Of a stretch of DNA of 12,250 nt, positions 1 through 8,135 are shown in pieces (within the stretch, counting starts at the first letter, position 1; every line of letters starts with the position of its first letter). A program made the translations under genes and the position numbers. This stretch comes from Planctomycetota bacterium (GTDB lineage Bacteria; Planctomycetota; Planctomycetia; Planctomycetales; Planctomycetaceae): NCBI GenBank assembly GCA_026692825.1, contig JAPLOC010000212.1:877-13126 (forward strand). Direction: 5' to 3'. A model generated the notes under the pieces. The model saw nothing but the letters and a program-made list of their open reading frames with translations, ran no database searches and had not been told where the DNA came from.

Positions 1-98
1 GGCAGGGATGCAACCTGTCGTAGGAGTCGCTCACGCAACGCTCGGTCGGCGGCGGTTTCAGCGAGAGTTGTCTCGGGTGGCACTTGATTCGAGGCCAT
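1..98 (-). CDS. N-terminal fragment of an unidentified protein (runs off the window)
   Basis: An ATG at 98-96 on the minus strand opens a frame that stays open for 32 codons to the window edge. It starts MASNQVPPETTLAETAADR and continues with an Arg/Leu-rich, probably helical stretch. A Shine-Dalgarno-like GGAG (complement of 107-110) lies 8 bases upstream of the ATG, which is the main reason for believing this start. It lies on the same strand as the 372-4515 operon and about 270 bases beyond its last stop, with a candidate terminator between them, so it is probably a separate transcript. No signal peptide or membrane segment is visible in the part present. Too little is left to assign a family. 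Confidence 0.5.
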   Translation of the reverse strand, partial: MASNQVPPETTLAETAADRALRERLLRQVASL

Positions 99-260
99 TC
101 GTTCGACTCCAATCACGCATCCAAATATGGTCCGAATACCGAGTCTAATCGGTGAGCGAATTCGATGAAAGAGATTCGCAGGTTGAATCAACGACACAGC
201 GAGCGTCGATCAAACGCTTCGGTCGAAAGTCGCTTCTGCTTGCCGACTGTCGATGTCGGA

Positions 261-288
261 TGAAGGAAAGGCGGGGACAAGGCCCCGC
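261..288 (-). terminator. Candidate intrinsic terminator after the VWA membrane protein gene
   Basis: On the minus strand a perfect 6-bp GC stem (GCGGGG / CCCCGC, 283-288 with 271-276) encloses a 6-base loop and is followed by the pyrimidine-rich run CTTTCCTTC. It sits 84 bases past the stop of the VWA gene and before the next minus-strand start at 98. The tail is not a pure T run, so termination is plausible but may be incomplete. Confidence 0.45.
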
Positions 289-371
289 ACTCCATGGCGA
301 AGCGTCGCCGCCAGAAAACCGTCAGCCCCCCCTGTCGCGCACGTGTCCCGCCAGCCGGGCGAACCACCGGC

Positions 372-2621
372 TCAAACCAATCCGCGCTTCTTCCTCAACC
401 ACCACTCACCCGTCAGCACTCCCGCGAAGACCAGCAGCAGCCACAGGTTGTCCCACAGAGGCAGTTTCCGCACGCGGGTGAAATCGATGTTGATCGGCTC
501 CTCCAGCATCTTTTTCAAGTATCCCTTCAACTCTTCCGGCGTCACGGTACTCCCTGCCGTGATCCGCGACAGCTCTTCCATGAGCGCCAGGTCAGCGGCC
601 GGGTTGTGCAGTTCCAGATCCTGATCGACCACCGCGAAGCGGGCGTCGGCTCCCAGGCCGACGTGGTTTCCATCGTGCATTGCGTCGACGTGAACTTTGT
701 ACTCGCCGGGAGCCGCCGTCTCGGTGAATTTCGCCAGCGACTCGGTCGGGCTGCGCTGCGGCGAAACCGCGTGCTTCTTGCCGTCCGGGCCGGTGACTTC
801 AATCTTGAAATCGGCGTCAGGCAGCGGACCGCTTTGCGGATCACGAGCCCCCATCGCCATCGGGACCGCCTGCCCGGGACGAAACCGCCGTCCGTCGAGT
901 TTCAGCCAGACCGCCTGATCACCCTGCGCATCTTTGTGCGCCAGCCACAGAATCACCTGTTCCCAAAACCGTTGATGTGCTTCCGGAAAGCCGGCTTGGT
1001 ACCAGTAGAAACTCGTGTATCCCGCGAACGCCATTGTCCGGCCACGTCCGACATCCTGCGCTACCAGCAGTGGTGTTCCCTCTTCGGATTCCGCCAGAAC
1101 GAGCGCGCCGGGTTTCAGTCCCACGAATTTGTTCGCCCCTTTTAGCGGAGGGAGCGCCTGCCAGCGTTCGAGATTGCGAGCCGGCTCATCCAATCGCATC
1201 ACATAGTGCGACAGGCCCTTGGTCGTTGGGCGCATTCCCAGTGTTTGCCCGTAGTACAACGATTCATCGATTTTTTCGCCAAACTGCGCCTCGGTGCGCA
1301 ACATCTCGATCGGCAACACGTCGGCGATCGGCGTGTTCGCGTACCCGCCCGGACCAAACGAATAGGTGCCGCCGGTCATCAGCAGCCCGCCCCCCTGTTC
1401 CACCAGCTTCGCGAGTCGCTCCAGAGCGGGCGCTCCAAAGGTCCGCGCCGGCACTCCGCCGATGATGTAGACGTCGTATTTGCCCAGTTCGAACCAGGAG
1501 GGTTCCAGCGTGACGGCGGCACCACCTGGTGTCTGGCGAATGGGTTTGAAATCGAGCCGCACGTGGGGAGATTCGTCAATCCGCCGCAACAGCCTCTGCT
1601 CGGCTCGTTCGATATCGAAATACGCGACGCTGATTCCTCCCTTGAGGACTGTGAGATAGGTGGTCAGCGAGTTGTTGGTTTTGAGCGACTCCTCTTCCTG
1701 GGGAACCGCCTCCAGCATCAGCCGAAATTCCCCCGGTTCCTCAGCCACGAAACTCAATTCAATGGACAACACCTCTTCGTTTCGTGACGGAGTCAACCGC
1801 AACGGAACCGCGACCTGCTTCATGGTCGTTTGCCCTCCCACGACCGCCACCGGATCTTCCAGCAGCAGGCGCACGACCACCTCGCGTCCCGCCCCCCCCA
1901 GCACACGGACCTTCCCCGAGACGACCACTGTGTTTTTCACAAACACGGTCGGACTAACTTCCAGGTCTTCGACAATCAGATCGAGGGTCGTGTCGCTCAG
2001 GCCGGCCGCTCCAAAGCAGACCGTGTCGATGCGCACGTTTTGTTCCGCGAGTCGGGTCGCCGCCGCCCGTGGGTCGGCATCCAGTGGAGGGACCGCCCGC
2101 TGTGCGCCATCTCCCAGCAACAGAATCCGCACAATCCGCTGAGTGGCCGCCTGCCGGGCATATTCGCCTAAAACGCTCCCCATCGCCGTCTGGGTTCCGT
2201 CGGCCTCTCCCTCGGGCCGTTCGACCGGCGAGCCCTCGTCGGCGAACTCCACGTATTGAACTTCAACCTCTTTTCCCGCCCGCTCCAACTGAGGCCGAAT
2301 GCGGTCGATTGTTTGCAGCAGCCAGTCCCGCCGCGAGATTCCCCCGGGGCCGTCTTTGACGGTCATGCTCCGACTCTTGTCGGTCAGCACGACCATCTTC
2401 GCGGATCGGGGATCGGTCTGGTTGAACTGCAACTCGGGCCGCAGCATGGCGAACAACACAATCGACCAAGTCACAATCCGCAACCCCAACAGCCACCGCC
2501 GCGCTCCTGGAGCCAGATGCGCGATCCGCGGACGGTAGGTCGCGACGACGAACATCAGCGACGCCACCGCGATCAGCAGAGTCCAGGGCCAGCCCCAGAT
2601 GGGGTCCAACAGTGTCTTCAT
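372..2621 (-). CDS. Membrane-anchored VWA / glutamine amidotransferase-like domain protein
   Basis: This 749-residue protein is probably anchored in the cytoplasmic membrane. Hydrophobic segments lie at about residues 12-28 and 43-61, and another near the C-terminus (about 723-741) is followed by a basic WLRKKRG tail. From about residue 75 a von Willebrand A-type domain begins with a MIDAS-like DxSxS (D81, S83, S85 in TDKSRSM), suggesting divalent-cation-dependent ligand binding. Around residues 383-432, the stretches YIIGG and GGLLMTGGTYSFGPGGY match the GATase-1-like domain common in large planctomycete membrane proteins. I see no nucleophile Cys there, so it is probably non-catalytic. Its ATG overlaps the ybeY stop as ATGA, and no good Shine-Dalgarno precedes it, so translation probably depends on ybeY. 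Such proteins often sit beside MoxR ATPase and DUF58 genes in planctomycetes, but neither is in this window. Substrate and role are unknown; the architecture is clear. Confidence 0.9.
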   Translation of the reverse strand: MKTLLDPIWGWPWTLLIAVASLMFVVATYRPRIAHLAPGARRWLLGLRIVTWSIVLFAMLRPELQFNQTDPRSAKMVVLTDKSRSMTVKDGPGGISRRDWLLQTIDRIRPQLERAGKEVEVQYVEFADEGSPVERPEGEADGTQTAMGSVLGEYARQAATQRIVRILLLGDGAQRAVPPLDADPRAAATRLAEQNVRIDTVCFGAAGLSDTTLDLIVEDLEVSPTVFVKNTVVVSGKVRVLGGAGREVVVRLLLEDPVAVVGGQTTMKQVAVPLRLTPSRNEEVLSIELSFVAEEPGEFRLMLEAVPQEEESLKTNNSLTTYLTVLKGGISVAYFDIERAEQRLLRRIDESPHVRLDFKPIRQTPGGAAVTLEPSWFELGKYDVYIIGGVPARTFGAPALERLAKLVEQGGGLLMTGGTYSFGPGGYANTPIADVLPIEMLRTEAQFGEKIDESLYYGQTLGMRPTTKGLSHYVMRLDEPARNLERWQALPPLKGANKFVGLKPGALVLAESEEGTPLLVAQDVGRGRTMAFAGYTSFYWYQAGFPEAHQRFWEQVILWLAHKDAQGDQAVWLKLDGRRFRPGQAVPMAMGARDPQSGPLPDADFKIEVTGPDGKKHAVSPQRSPTESLAKFTETAAPGEYKVHVDAMHDGNHVGLGADARFAVVDQDLELHNPAADLALMEELSRITAGSTVTPEELKGYLKKMLEEPINIDFTRVRKLPLWDNLWLLLVFAGVLTGEWWLRKKRGLV

Positions 2622-3250
2622 GCCCGGTGATCGTACCGCGGAACGAGTCCCAACAACGCCAGCACTTCGGTCTCACGACGGCGCATCACCAGTCGCTCTT
2701 TTTCCGTCAGGTCGTCGTAACCACACAAGTGCAGCAGGCCATGCACAAGATACAAGACGACTTCGTCCTGCGCGGTCCAGCCAAATTGTTCCGCGAGCCG
2801 CAGGGCGGTTTCCGCGCTCACAACCACTTCTCCCGAGATCGCCAGTCCCGCCGACCGACGGACTCCTGGAGCGGCGTTTCGCGCTGTTCGGGATGGAGCG
2901 GGAGGTTGGCGCGGTTCGGCGAGATCAAAACTGATCACATCGGTCGGATAGTCATGCTGGAGGAATTCGCGGTTGATCTCGTGGATCCGCGCGTCGTCGA
3001 CGATCGCGACACTGATTTCCGCCGTTCCCACATGTTCATCCCGCAGCGCCGTCTGGGCCGCGTGAATCAGCCGCTTGGGTGAGACTTTGAGGAGCTTCTG
3101 GGTATTCGAAACAGCGATCTTCAGTGGTTTGGCCGACGGAGGCTGCCTGGGGAGCCCCAACCGGGTGGACGAGGCTGCGCTTTGCGCCGACGGACTGAGT
3201 TTTTTTCGGTCGGCCGGCTCGGATTTCGCTTTCGGCTTGGCTTTGCTCAT
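2618..3250 (-). CDS. ybeY: Endoribonuclease YbeY (rRNA maturation), variant metal site
   Basis: YbeY is a metal-dependent endoribonuclease needed for 16S rRNA 3'-end maturation and late ribosome quality control in the cytoplasm. The family is recognised by HGLLHLCGYDD (residues 170-180) and by EINREFLQHDYPTDVISFD (91-109). The start at 3250 was chosen because its ATG overlaps the upstream stop as ATGA and a GAGG (3256-3259) lies 5 bases before it; a start at 3271 would add only seven residues. Two features are unusual. The third metal-ligand position, His in the canonical H-x3-H-x5-H motif (E. coli H114, H118, H124), is Asp180 here. The position matching the conserved Arg of E. coli (YRGKD) is Leu97. 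At 210 residues it is longer than the roughly 155 of E. coli, with a Lys/Ser/Pro-rich N-terminal extension of about 40 residues and a Pro/Arg-rich insertion at about 112-135. The fold assignment is secure; activity of the altered site is not established. Confidence 0.93.
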   Translation of the reverse strand: MSKAKPKAKSEPADRKKLSPSAQSAASSTRLGLPRQPPSAKPLKIAVSNTQKLLKVSPKRLIHAAQTALRDEHVGTAEISVAIVDDARIHEINREFLQHDYPTDVISFDLAEPRQPPAPSRTARNAAPGVRRSAGLAISGEVVVSAETALRLAEQFGWTAQDEVVLYLVHGLLHLCGYDDLTEKERLVMRRRETEVLALLGLVPRYDHRA

Positions 3251-4515
3251 GGACGCCTCAAATCGACGCAAACCAGTCGCTTTGAGTCATGGAGGTACAG
3301 CCGTCCGTCACTCAAGGCGGGGAGCGCGCGCGAGGTCGACTTAAAGACCGAATGCGATCCCAGTTCCACGTAACCCTCGGGAGTCGCTTTGGCCAGGACC
3401 AGCGTGCCGTCGTCTTTCCACCGCACGAGTTTCTTGTCGGCCAGAATGGCGTGTGCCACTCCAAATCCCTCTTCCGTCCAGCGGACTTTTCCTGTCATCG
3501 GATCGAAGCAGCGGAGCCGCGCCCCCCCCTGGTCGGCCCGGCCATCAGTTCCGTACAACAACCCCTCATGGAGGACACAGGTGGTGTATTGGCTCGACAT
3601 GGTCTCGTTGTTCGACCAGATCTCTTCCACGCGGGAAGGCCCGATTTTCGCCAGCCGGGCACCAATGCCGTAACTGGCGCTCACGAACACGTGGCCGTTG
3701 ATCACGACCGGAGTCGCCGCGTTGACCGTCGGTCCACGGTCGCCAAACGGAAACCTCCAGAACTCTTTTCCCGTCTTGGGATCGACGGAAACACAATTCA
3801 GCCGGGTGACAAAAATCACCTGCCGCACGCCCCCGACCTGGGTCGCGGCCGGTGCCGAGTAGCTCGCCTGTTCGTCGCTGACGCTCCAGACCGTTTTGCC
3901 GTCGGTCAGCGCGAGTCCCATCAATCCCGCCCCTTTGGCCCCCCCGGCGTTGATCAACAGTAAATCCCCGTCGACGATCGGAGCGCTGCCGGCTCCGAAA
4001 AAGCCCTCGGCCCCTTTGACCTCCTTGTACAGCCGACGCGACCAGTTGACTTCACCATCCTTCATCCGCAGGCTGTGCAGGTCACCCGCCGCCCCAAACA
4101 GATACACCGCATCCTGGTGGATGAGTGGCACGCAACGCGGCCCTGTGTCCTTGGAATAGCCTCCCGAATAGGTGGCGGGGAAGGATTTCTCCCACCGCTG
4201 CTTGCCCGTGGCGGCGTCAAAACACCAGGCGATCTCCTGATTCCCCCGGCGGTGAAACAGCACCACCGTCCCCTGGGAAATCGCCACGCCGGCGAACCCC
4301 TCGCCAATCTCCTGGCTCCAAAGTGTTTTCGGCCCACCGCGAGGAAACGCGTCGAGCAACGTCTCATCCACTGCGACGCCGGTCCGGTTTGGCCCCAGGA
4401 TCTGCGGCCAGTCGCCTCCCCGCGCGATCAGCGGAATGCACAACACTCCGCAGGCGACCATCCAGCCAATCCACCGCCCCGCAGCGCGGTGTTTCCAACG
4501 ACAGGTCTCTTGCAC
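3247..4515 (-). CDS. Secreted PQQ-binding-like beta-propeller repeat protein
   Basis: This 422-residue protein is exported: a basic N-terminus and hydrophobic core (about residues 15-31) precede ARGGD, and the mature part begins DWPQILGPNRTG, a common opening of planctomycete PQQ-propeller proteins. Blade signatures follow the form (D)xxTGKxxW: DAATGKQRW, KDGEVNW, LTDGKTVW, DPKTGKEFW and DPMTGKVRW, so a BamB-like propeller of about seven or eight blades is expected. No catalytic Asp/Cys features of a PQQ dehydrogenase were recognised, so a scaffold or binding role is more likely than a redox enzyme. The start is GTG at 4515, supported by GAGG at 4524-4527, 8 bases upstream. It is the first gene of the operon and its stop overlaps the ybeY start as ATGA. 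True function is unknown. Confidence 0.88.
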   Translation of the reverse strand: MQETCRWKHRAAGRWIGWMVACGVLCIPLIARGGDWPQILGPNRTGVAVDETLLDAFPRGGPKTLWSQEIGEGFAGVAISQGTVVLFHRRGNQEIAWCFDAATGKQRWEKSFPATYSGGYSKDTGPRCVPLIHQDAVYLFGAAGDLHSLRMKDGEVNWSRRLYKEVKGAEGFFGAGSAPIVDGDLLLINAGGAKGAGLMGLALTDGKTVWSVSDEQASYSAPAATQVGGVRQVIFVTRLNCVSVDPKTGKEFWRFPFGDRGPTVNAATPVVINGHVFVSASYGIGARLAKIGPSRVEEIWSNNETMSSQYTTCVLHEGLLYGTDGRADQGGARLRCFDPMTGKVRWTEEGFGVAHAILADKKLVRWKDDGTLVLAKATPEGYVELGSHSVFKSTSRALPALSDGRLYLHDSKRLVCVDLRRP

Positions 4516-4688
4516 TCTGAAATCCTCGCTCCGCGGGGCAAATTCACTTGAGCCGTTGCCGATTATGGGCCAGCCAGCCCGATGGATACAAGTCCGCGCG
4601 ACTTCCCGAACGCGAATCGGCGGACTAAAGTGATCGGCGTCGGAGGGGATCTCCGGCCTCGATTGAATGACTTCAGGAACACCGTGCC
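4516..4688. other. Divergent intergenic region between the PQQ operon and ispG
   Basis: This 173-base gap must carry promoters for both the minus-strand operon and ispG. I could place the two ribosome binding sites (GAGG at 4524-4527 on the minus strand, AGGA at 4675-4678 on the plus strand). I found no pair of -35/-10 boxes with acceptable spacing on either strand, so no promoter is called. Confidence 0.5.
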
Positions 4689-5828
<1,140 letters not shown>

Positions 5829-5860
5829 GGAGTTGAGGAGAATTGCGAAGAATTTTTGAA

Positions 5861-5886
5861 GGTCCCCGCTAGTCAGGAAGGGGACC
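5861..5886 (+). terminator. Hairpin downstream of ispG, possible terminator
   Basis: A perfect 7-bp inverted repeat (GGTCCCC at 5861-5867, GGGGACC at 5880-5886) with a 12-base loop lies 32 bases after the ispG stop. No T tract follows on the plus strand (AAAGACTATAAA), so it may be an mRNA-end stabiliser or a weak terminator. Confidence 0.4.
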
Positions 5887-6104
5887 AAAGACTATAAATG
5901 GTTTCCACACAAACGAATCATCGTCCGTTGAAGCAGCTCCCCGTGTTGCTCGCCATCTCCCAATGGTTGTCCGTTTCGCGTCGATCGATCTGCTCCAGCA
6001 TTTCGAGACATCGTACGCGAGAACGCGACGGAACGGTTCGGGTTCCCGGCACGTCGTGATGCCGCTGGAACTGCTCTTTTCGACACTCGTCCCTTCGAAA
6101 TCGC

Positions 6105-6109
6105 AAGGA
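6105..6109 (+). promoter_or_regulatory. Ribosome binding site fixing a GTG start at 6117
   Basis: AAGGA lies 7 bases before the GTG at 6117. This ideal spacing is the best evidence that the DUF2325-like gene begins here and that the 5' half of the broken gene is genuinely coding. Confidence 0.6.
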
Positions 6110-6116
6110 CGCTGCC

Positions 6117-6605
6117 GTGCCCAATCTTGAATCCCCTGTATTCCTGGAATCTCTGTCTCGCCTGATCGCGCGATGGGGATCCGATCCTGATTTTCGTCTG
6201 GTCGCCAGACAACTAGCACAAGTTGTGCTTGATGCGACGGAAGAGGTGGTACCGGGAGGAGCAGGGCAAGCGCCGGGCGGAGAGGCGTCACCAGCCAGTC
6301 CGTTAAGAAGAATACGGGCTGCCGCCACGGCGGCACGGGCGACCTCGACTGGCGAAGTCGGTCCCGGTGCGGTGACGTTTCCAGAAGAATCTCCCGCGTC
6401 AACTTCGTCTTCCGCTCCCATGCGTCCCCATGGGACTGTGGCCGAGTCCGAGCCGTATCGCGGTGTGAACATCGGCGATCTGACACTGGGTCGCGGCCGG
6501 TCGTCGATGGGTGAGATGTCCCGTCCGGGGATGCTCGACAAGTTTGTCCCGGTTGATTTCGCGTTGATTGAGTCGCGGTGTCGGTTGAAAGCCTGTGGTG
6601 TATAA
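6117..6605 (+). CDS. N-terminal part of a frame-broken DUF2325-like protein
   Basis: This 162-residue frame starts at GTG 6117 behind a well-spaced AAGGA. Residues 1-45 look like amphipathic helix (SLSRLIARW, FRLVARQLAQVVLDATEEV). A low-complexity Gly/Pro/Ser/Ala linker follows at about 46-105, then a more ordered stretch, YRGVNIGDLTLGRGRSSMG and LIESRCRLKA. The frame then ends abruptly at TAA 6603-6605, while coding continues in the +1-shifted frame (6595-7644). I read the two as one gene of about 509 codons that has lost its frame. From memory of related planctomycete proteins, the RCRLKA segment usually continues into a Trp/Arg-rich helix before an ADF..E(I/V)xPxDR motif. Only the ADF part is seen in the next frame, so some bases may also be missing; this is inference. 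Function is unknown. The gene is not obviously part of an operon. Confidence 0.6.
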   Translation: MPNLESPVFLESLSRLIARWGSDPDFRLVARQLAQVVLDATEEVVPGGAGQAPGGEASPASPLRRIRAAATAARATSTGEVGPGAVTFPEESPASTSSSAPMRPHGTVAESEPYRGVNIGDLTLGRGRSSMGEMSRPGMLDKFVPVDFALIESRCRLKACGV

Positions 6606-7644
6606 GGCCGACTTTGCGACAGAAGTCGAACCACTCGACCGCGACCTGATCGCCCGGGCCAAGCTGCTACCCAACTGCTTCCTGTGGTTGAATCACCCGA
6701 ACGGTCCCTCCAGCAGCGACGCGACCCGATACGACGAAGTCGCCGCCTGTTTTGAGACGCTGGCCGAGGCGGTCGCTCTGGTGAAAGCGATTGAAGAGGA
6801 CCAGGATCGCGACCCGACCGAGTTCGAGGCGGCGTTGAATCTACTCGCCGAGGCGCAGTCGATGCTGCGGATTTCGGTTGTGAAATTCGACAACTACGCC
6901 GACACCGATCAGCGCGATGTGTTCCAGTGGCTGAAGTACACCGCGAACGAGCAGCAGATCTTTATCCGTCGATTTATGCGTCTCGACGATCCGGGCGACC
7001 CAGCCATGGCGATCGATTTGCAGAATCGTATCAAGGCTTCATCCGGGACGATCACTGAGGCCCGGAAGAAGGTCAAGCAACACAAGAAGCTGTTCAGCAA
7101 GCTGAAACACAAATGTACGTTGATTCACGACGAGCCAGAAACGGCGGATGACTACTGGCATCTCGTGATTCCGATGGTTGACGAACTGATTGCCGGGGGA
7201 ATTCCGCCCAGCAATCGCGAGTTGCGTGAAGCTCTCGCCCCGGTGGTCGACTCCATCCCCGACCTGCCCGATCTGCCGAAATCGGTGCAGATGGTTCTGC
7301 GTGAAATCGACCGTTACCTGGCGACCGTGGCCGATGCATCGGCCGTCGGTGGCGAACGTCGCCAGCAGGCCGAGCGGGCACTGATCGACGCCTTCCAGCT
7401 CAAGGAACTGCACTGGATTTCGACTCGCGAGCACGAGTCGCTCGACTGGTTTGAACCGTTCGTCGCGAAGAACGATGTGGCGGTGGTGGTCTTGGCGATT
7501 CGCTGGTCAAGCCACTCCTACGGCGACGTCAAGATCTTTTGCGAACGCCACAACAAGCCACTGGTCCGGCTGCCCGCTGGTTACAACGCGAATCAGGTCG
7601 CGTCGCAGATCATGTCGCAGTGCAGCACCAAGCTGCAGGAATAG
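6595..7644 (+). CDS. C-terminal part of a frame-broken DUF2325-like protein
   Basis: This 349-residue frame begins at tandem GTG codons (6595, 6598) with no convincing Shine-Dalgarno. An in-frame TGA at 6586 shows it cannot extend upstream. It overlaps the preceding frame by 11 bases. The body is mostly helical and charged: ADFATEVEPLDRDLIARAK near the start, then EARKKVKQHKKLFSKLKHK in the middle. From about residue 262, LKELHWISTREHESLDWF leads into NDVAVVVLAIRWSSHSYGDV and KIFCERHNKPLVRLPAGY (293-332). This resembles the C-terminal half of DUF2325 domains (hydrophobic strand, SH or NH, then VK..C....KP). DUF2325 proteins have no established biochemical role, so no function is given. A strong terminator follows 88 bases after the stop. 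The assignment to DUF2325 rests on motif recall, not on a search. Confidence 0.72.
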   Translation: MVYKADFATEVEPLDRDLIARAKLLPNCFLWLNHPNGPSSSDATRYDEVAACFETLAEAVALVKAIEEDQDRDPTEFEAALNLLAEAQSMLRISVVKFDNYADTDQRDVFQWLKYTANEQQIFIRRFMRLDDPGDPAMAIDLQNRIKASSGTITEARKKVKQHKKLFSKLKHKCTLIHDEPETADDYWHLVIPMVDELIAGGIPPSNRELREALAPVVDSIPDLPDLPKSVQMVLREIDRYLATVADASAVGGERRQQAERALIDAFQLKELHWISTREHESLDWFEPFVAKNDVAVVVLAIRWSSHSYGDVKIFCERHNKPLVRLPAGYNANQVASQIMSQCSTKLQE

Positions 7645-7731
7645 TCGCAGTCACGGCCGGGTCGGCGAATCGCAAGGCGGGCAACCCTTGTGCGATTGAC
7701 CGAATGGCCCACGAGATTTAAAAATCGGAGA

Positions 7732-7770
7732 AGGGGGGGGAGCGGAAACGCTCCTCCCCCTCTTTTTTTT
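7732..7770 (+). terminator. Strong Rho-independent terminator of the DUF2325-like gene
   Basis: A G8 run plus AGCG (7733-7744) pairs with CGCTCCTCCCCC (7749-7760) to form a 12-bp stem with one G-U pair, extended by A7732-T7761. It is capped by a GAAA tetraloop of the GNRA type (7745-7748) and followed by TCT8 (7761-7770). On the opposite strand the stem is not followed directly by a T run, so it acts in the plus direction. Confidence 0.93.
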
Positions 7771-7880
7771 CAACGGACCACTTGGAGGCTCAGTTGGGTG
7801 CCACTGCCCGCGAACGCAGCGAGTGGGCCGAGAAGCCGAACTGCGGAATGTGGTTGTGCTGCTATGAGAGTGCGTACAAG

Positions 7881-7919
7881 TGACGAAAAGAATCTGACAG
7901 GATGAAGATTCTCTCGTCA
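7881..7919. repeat. Compound imperfect hairpin of unknown role
   Basis: An outer stem TGACGA (7881-7886) / TCGTCA (7914-7919) and an inner stem GAATCT (7890-7895) / AGATTC (7906-7911) are separated by a small 3x2 internal loop. A 10-base loop GACAGGATGA closes the structure. Neither side is followed by a T tract, so it is not a standard terminator. It lies between two opposing terminators. It could be part of a small RNA, a repeat-element copy or a protein-binding palindrome. Confidence 0.5.
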
Positions 7920-8003
7920 TCGCGAAATCCGTCCGCCCCGTTGCGCGATTTGGCGGCGACGATGTGCGAGTGACGCCCAGCACGCTGACCTTGCCCGCCC
8001 GCG

Positions 8004-8045
8004 TAAACACAACGACCCGGCAGCCCAAAACTGAGCTGTCGGGTC
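8004..8045 (-). terminator. Candidate terminator of the secreted-protein gene pair
   Basis: On the minus strand an 11-bp stem with one G-U pair (8035-8045 with 8014-8024, GACCCGACAGC / GCTGCCGGGTC) carries a 10-base loop. It is followed by the T-rich GTTGTGTTT. It lies 91 bases past the stop of the Gly/Cys-rich gene and faces the plus-strand terminator at 7732-7770. Confidence 0.6.
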
Positions 8046-8135
8046 GGGTCGCGATCCTTTCACAAGGCTCGCCTGCCGACGAGCGTTGGCGGTTGTCCGC
8101 CAGCCGTCGGCCGTCGCACGCGAGACGCCTGCGGG

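Larger units (their letters stand above)
7645..8135. other. Convergent intergenic region without a gene
   Basis: The 491 bases between the DUF2325-like gene and the secreted-protein genes contain no frame with a plausible start and ribosome site. They hold a plus-strand terminator (7732-7770), a compound hairpin (7881-7919), a minus-strand terminator (8004-8045) and a short hairpin (TGGCGG at 8087-8092 with CCGCCA at 8097-8102). A GGGTGCCACTG motif at 7796-7806, followed by an imperfect CCACT/AGTGG pairing up to 7826, looks like a dispersed planctomycete repeat. That last point is from memory only. Confidence 0.6.

Noticed and set aside
294..1145. A 283-codon plus-strand frame over the VWA gene
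   Set aside because: It is antisense to a gene with clear membrane segments and a MIDAS motif; its product is Arg/Pro/His-rich and has no recognisable domain.
6585..6610. Programmed +1 frameshift in the DUF2325-like gene
   Set aside because: No recognised shift site or stimulatory hairpin was seen, and a lesion or sequence error is simpler. It is not excluded if homologues share it.
5869..6634. Overlapping minus-strand frames of 205 and 238 codons
   Set aside because: They lie opposite the DUF2325-like 5' part, lack good ribosome sites, and have Arg/Ser/Pro-rich composition typical of shadow frames.
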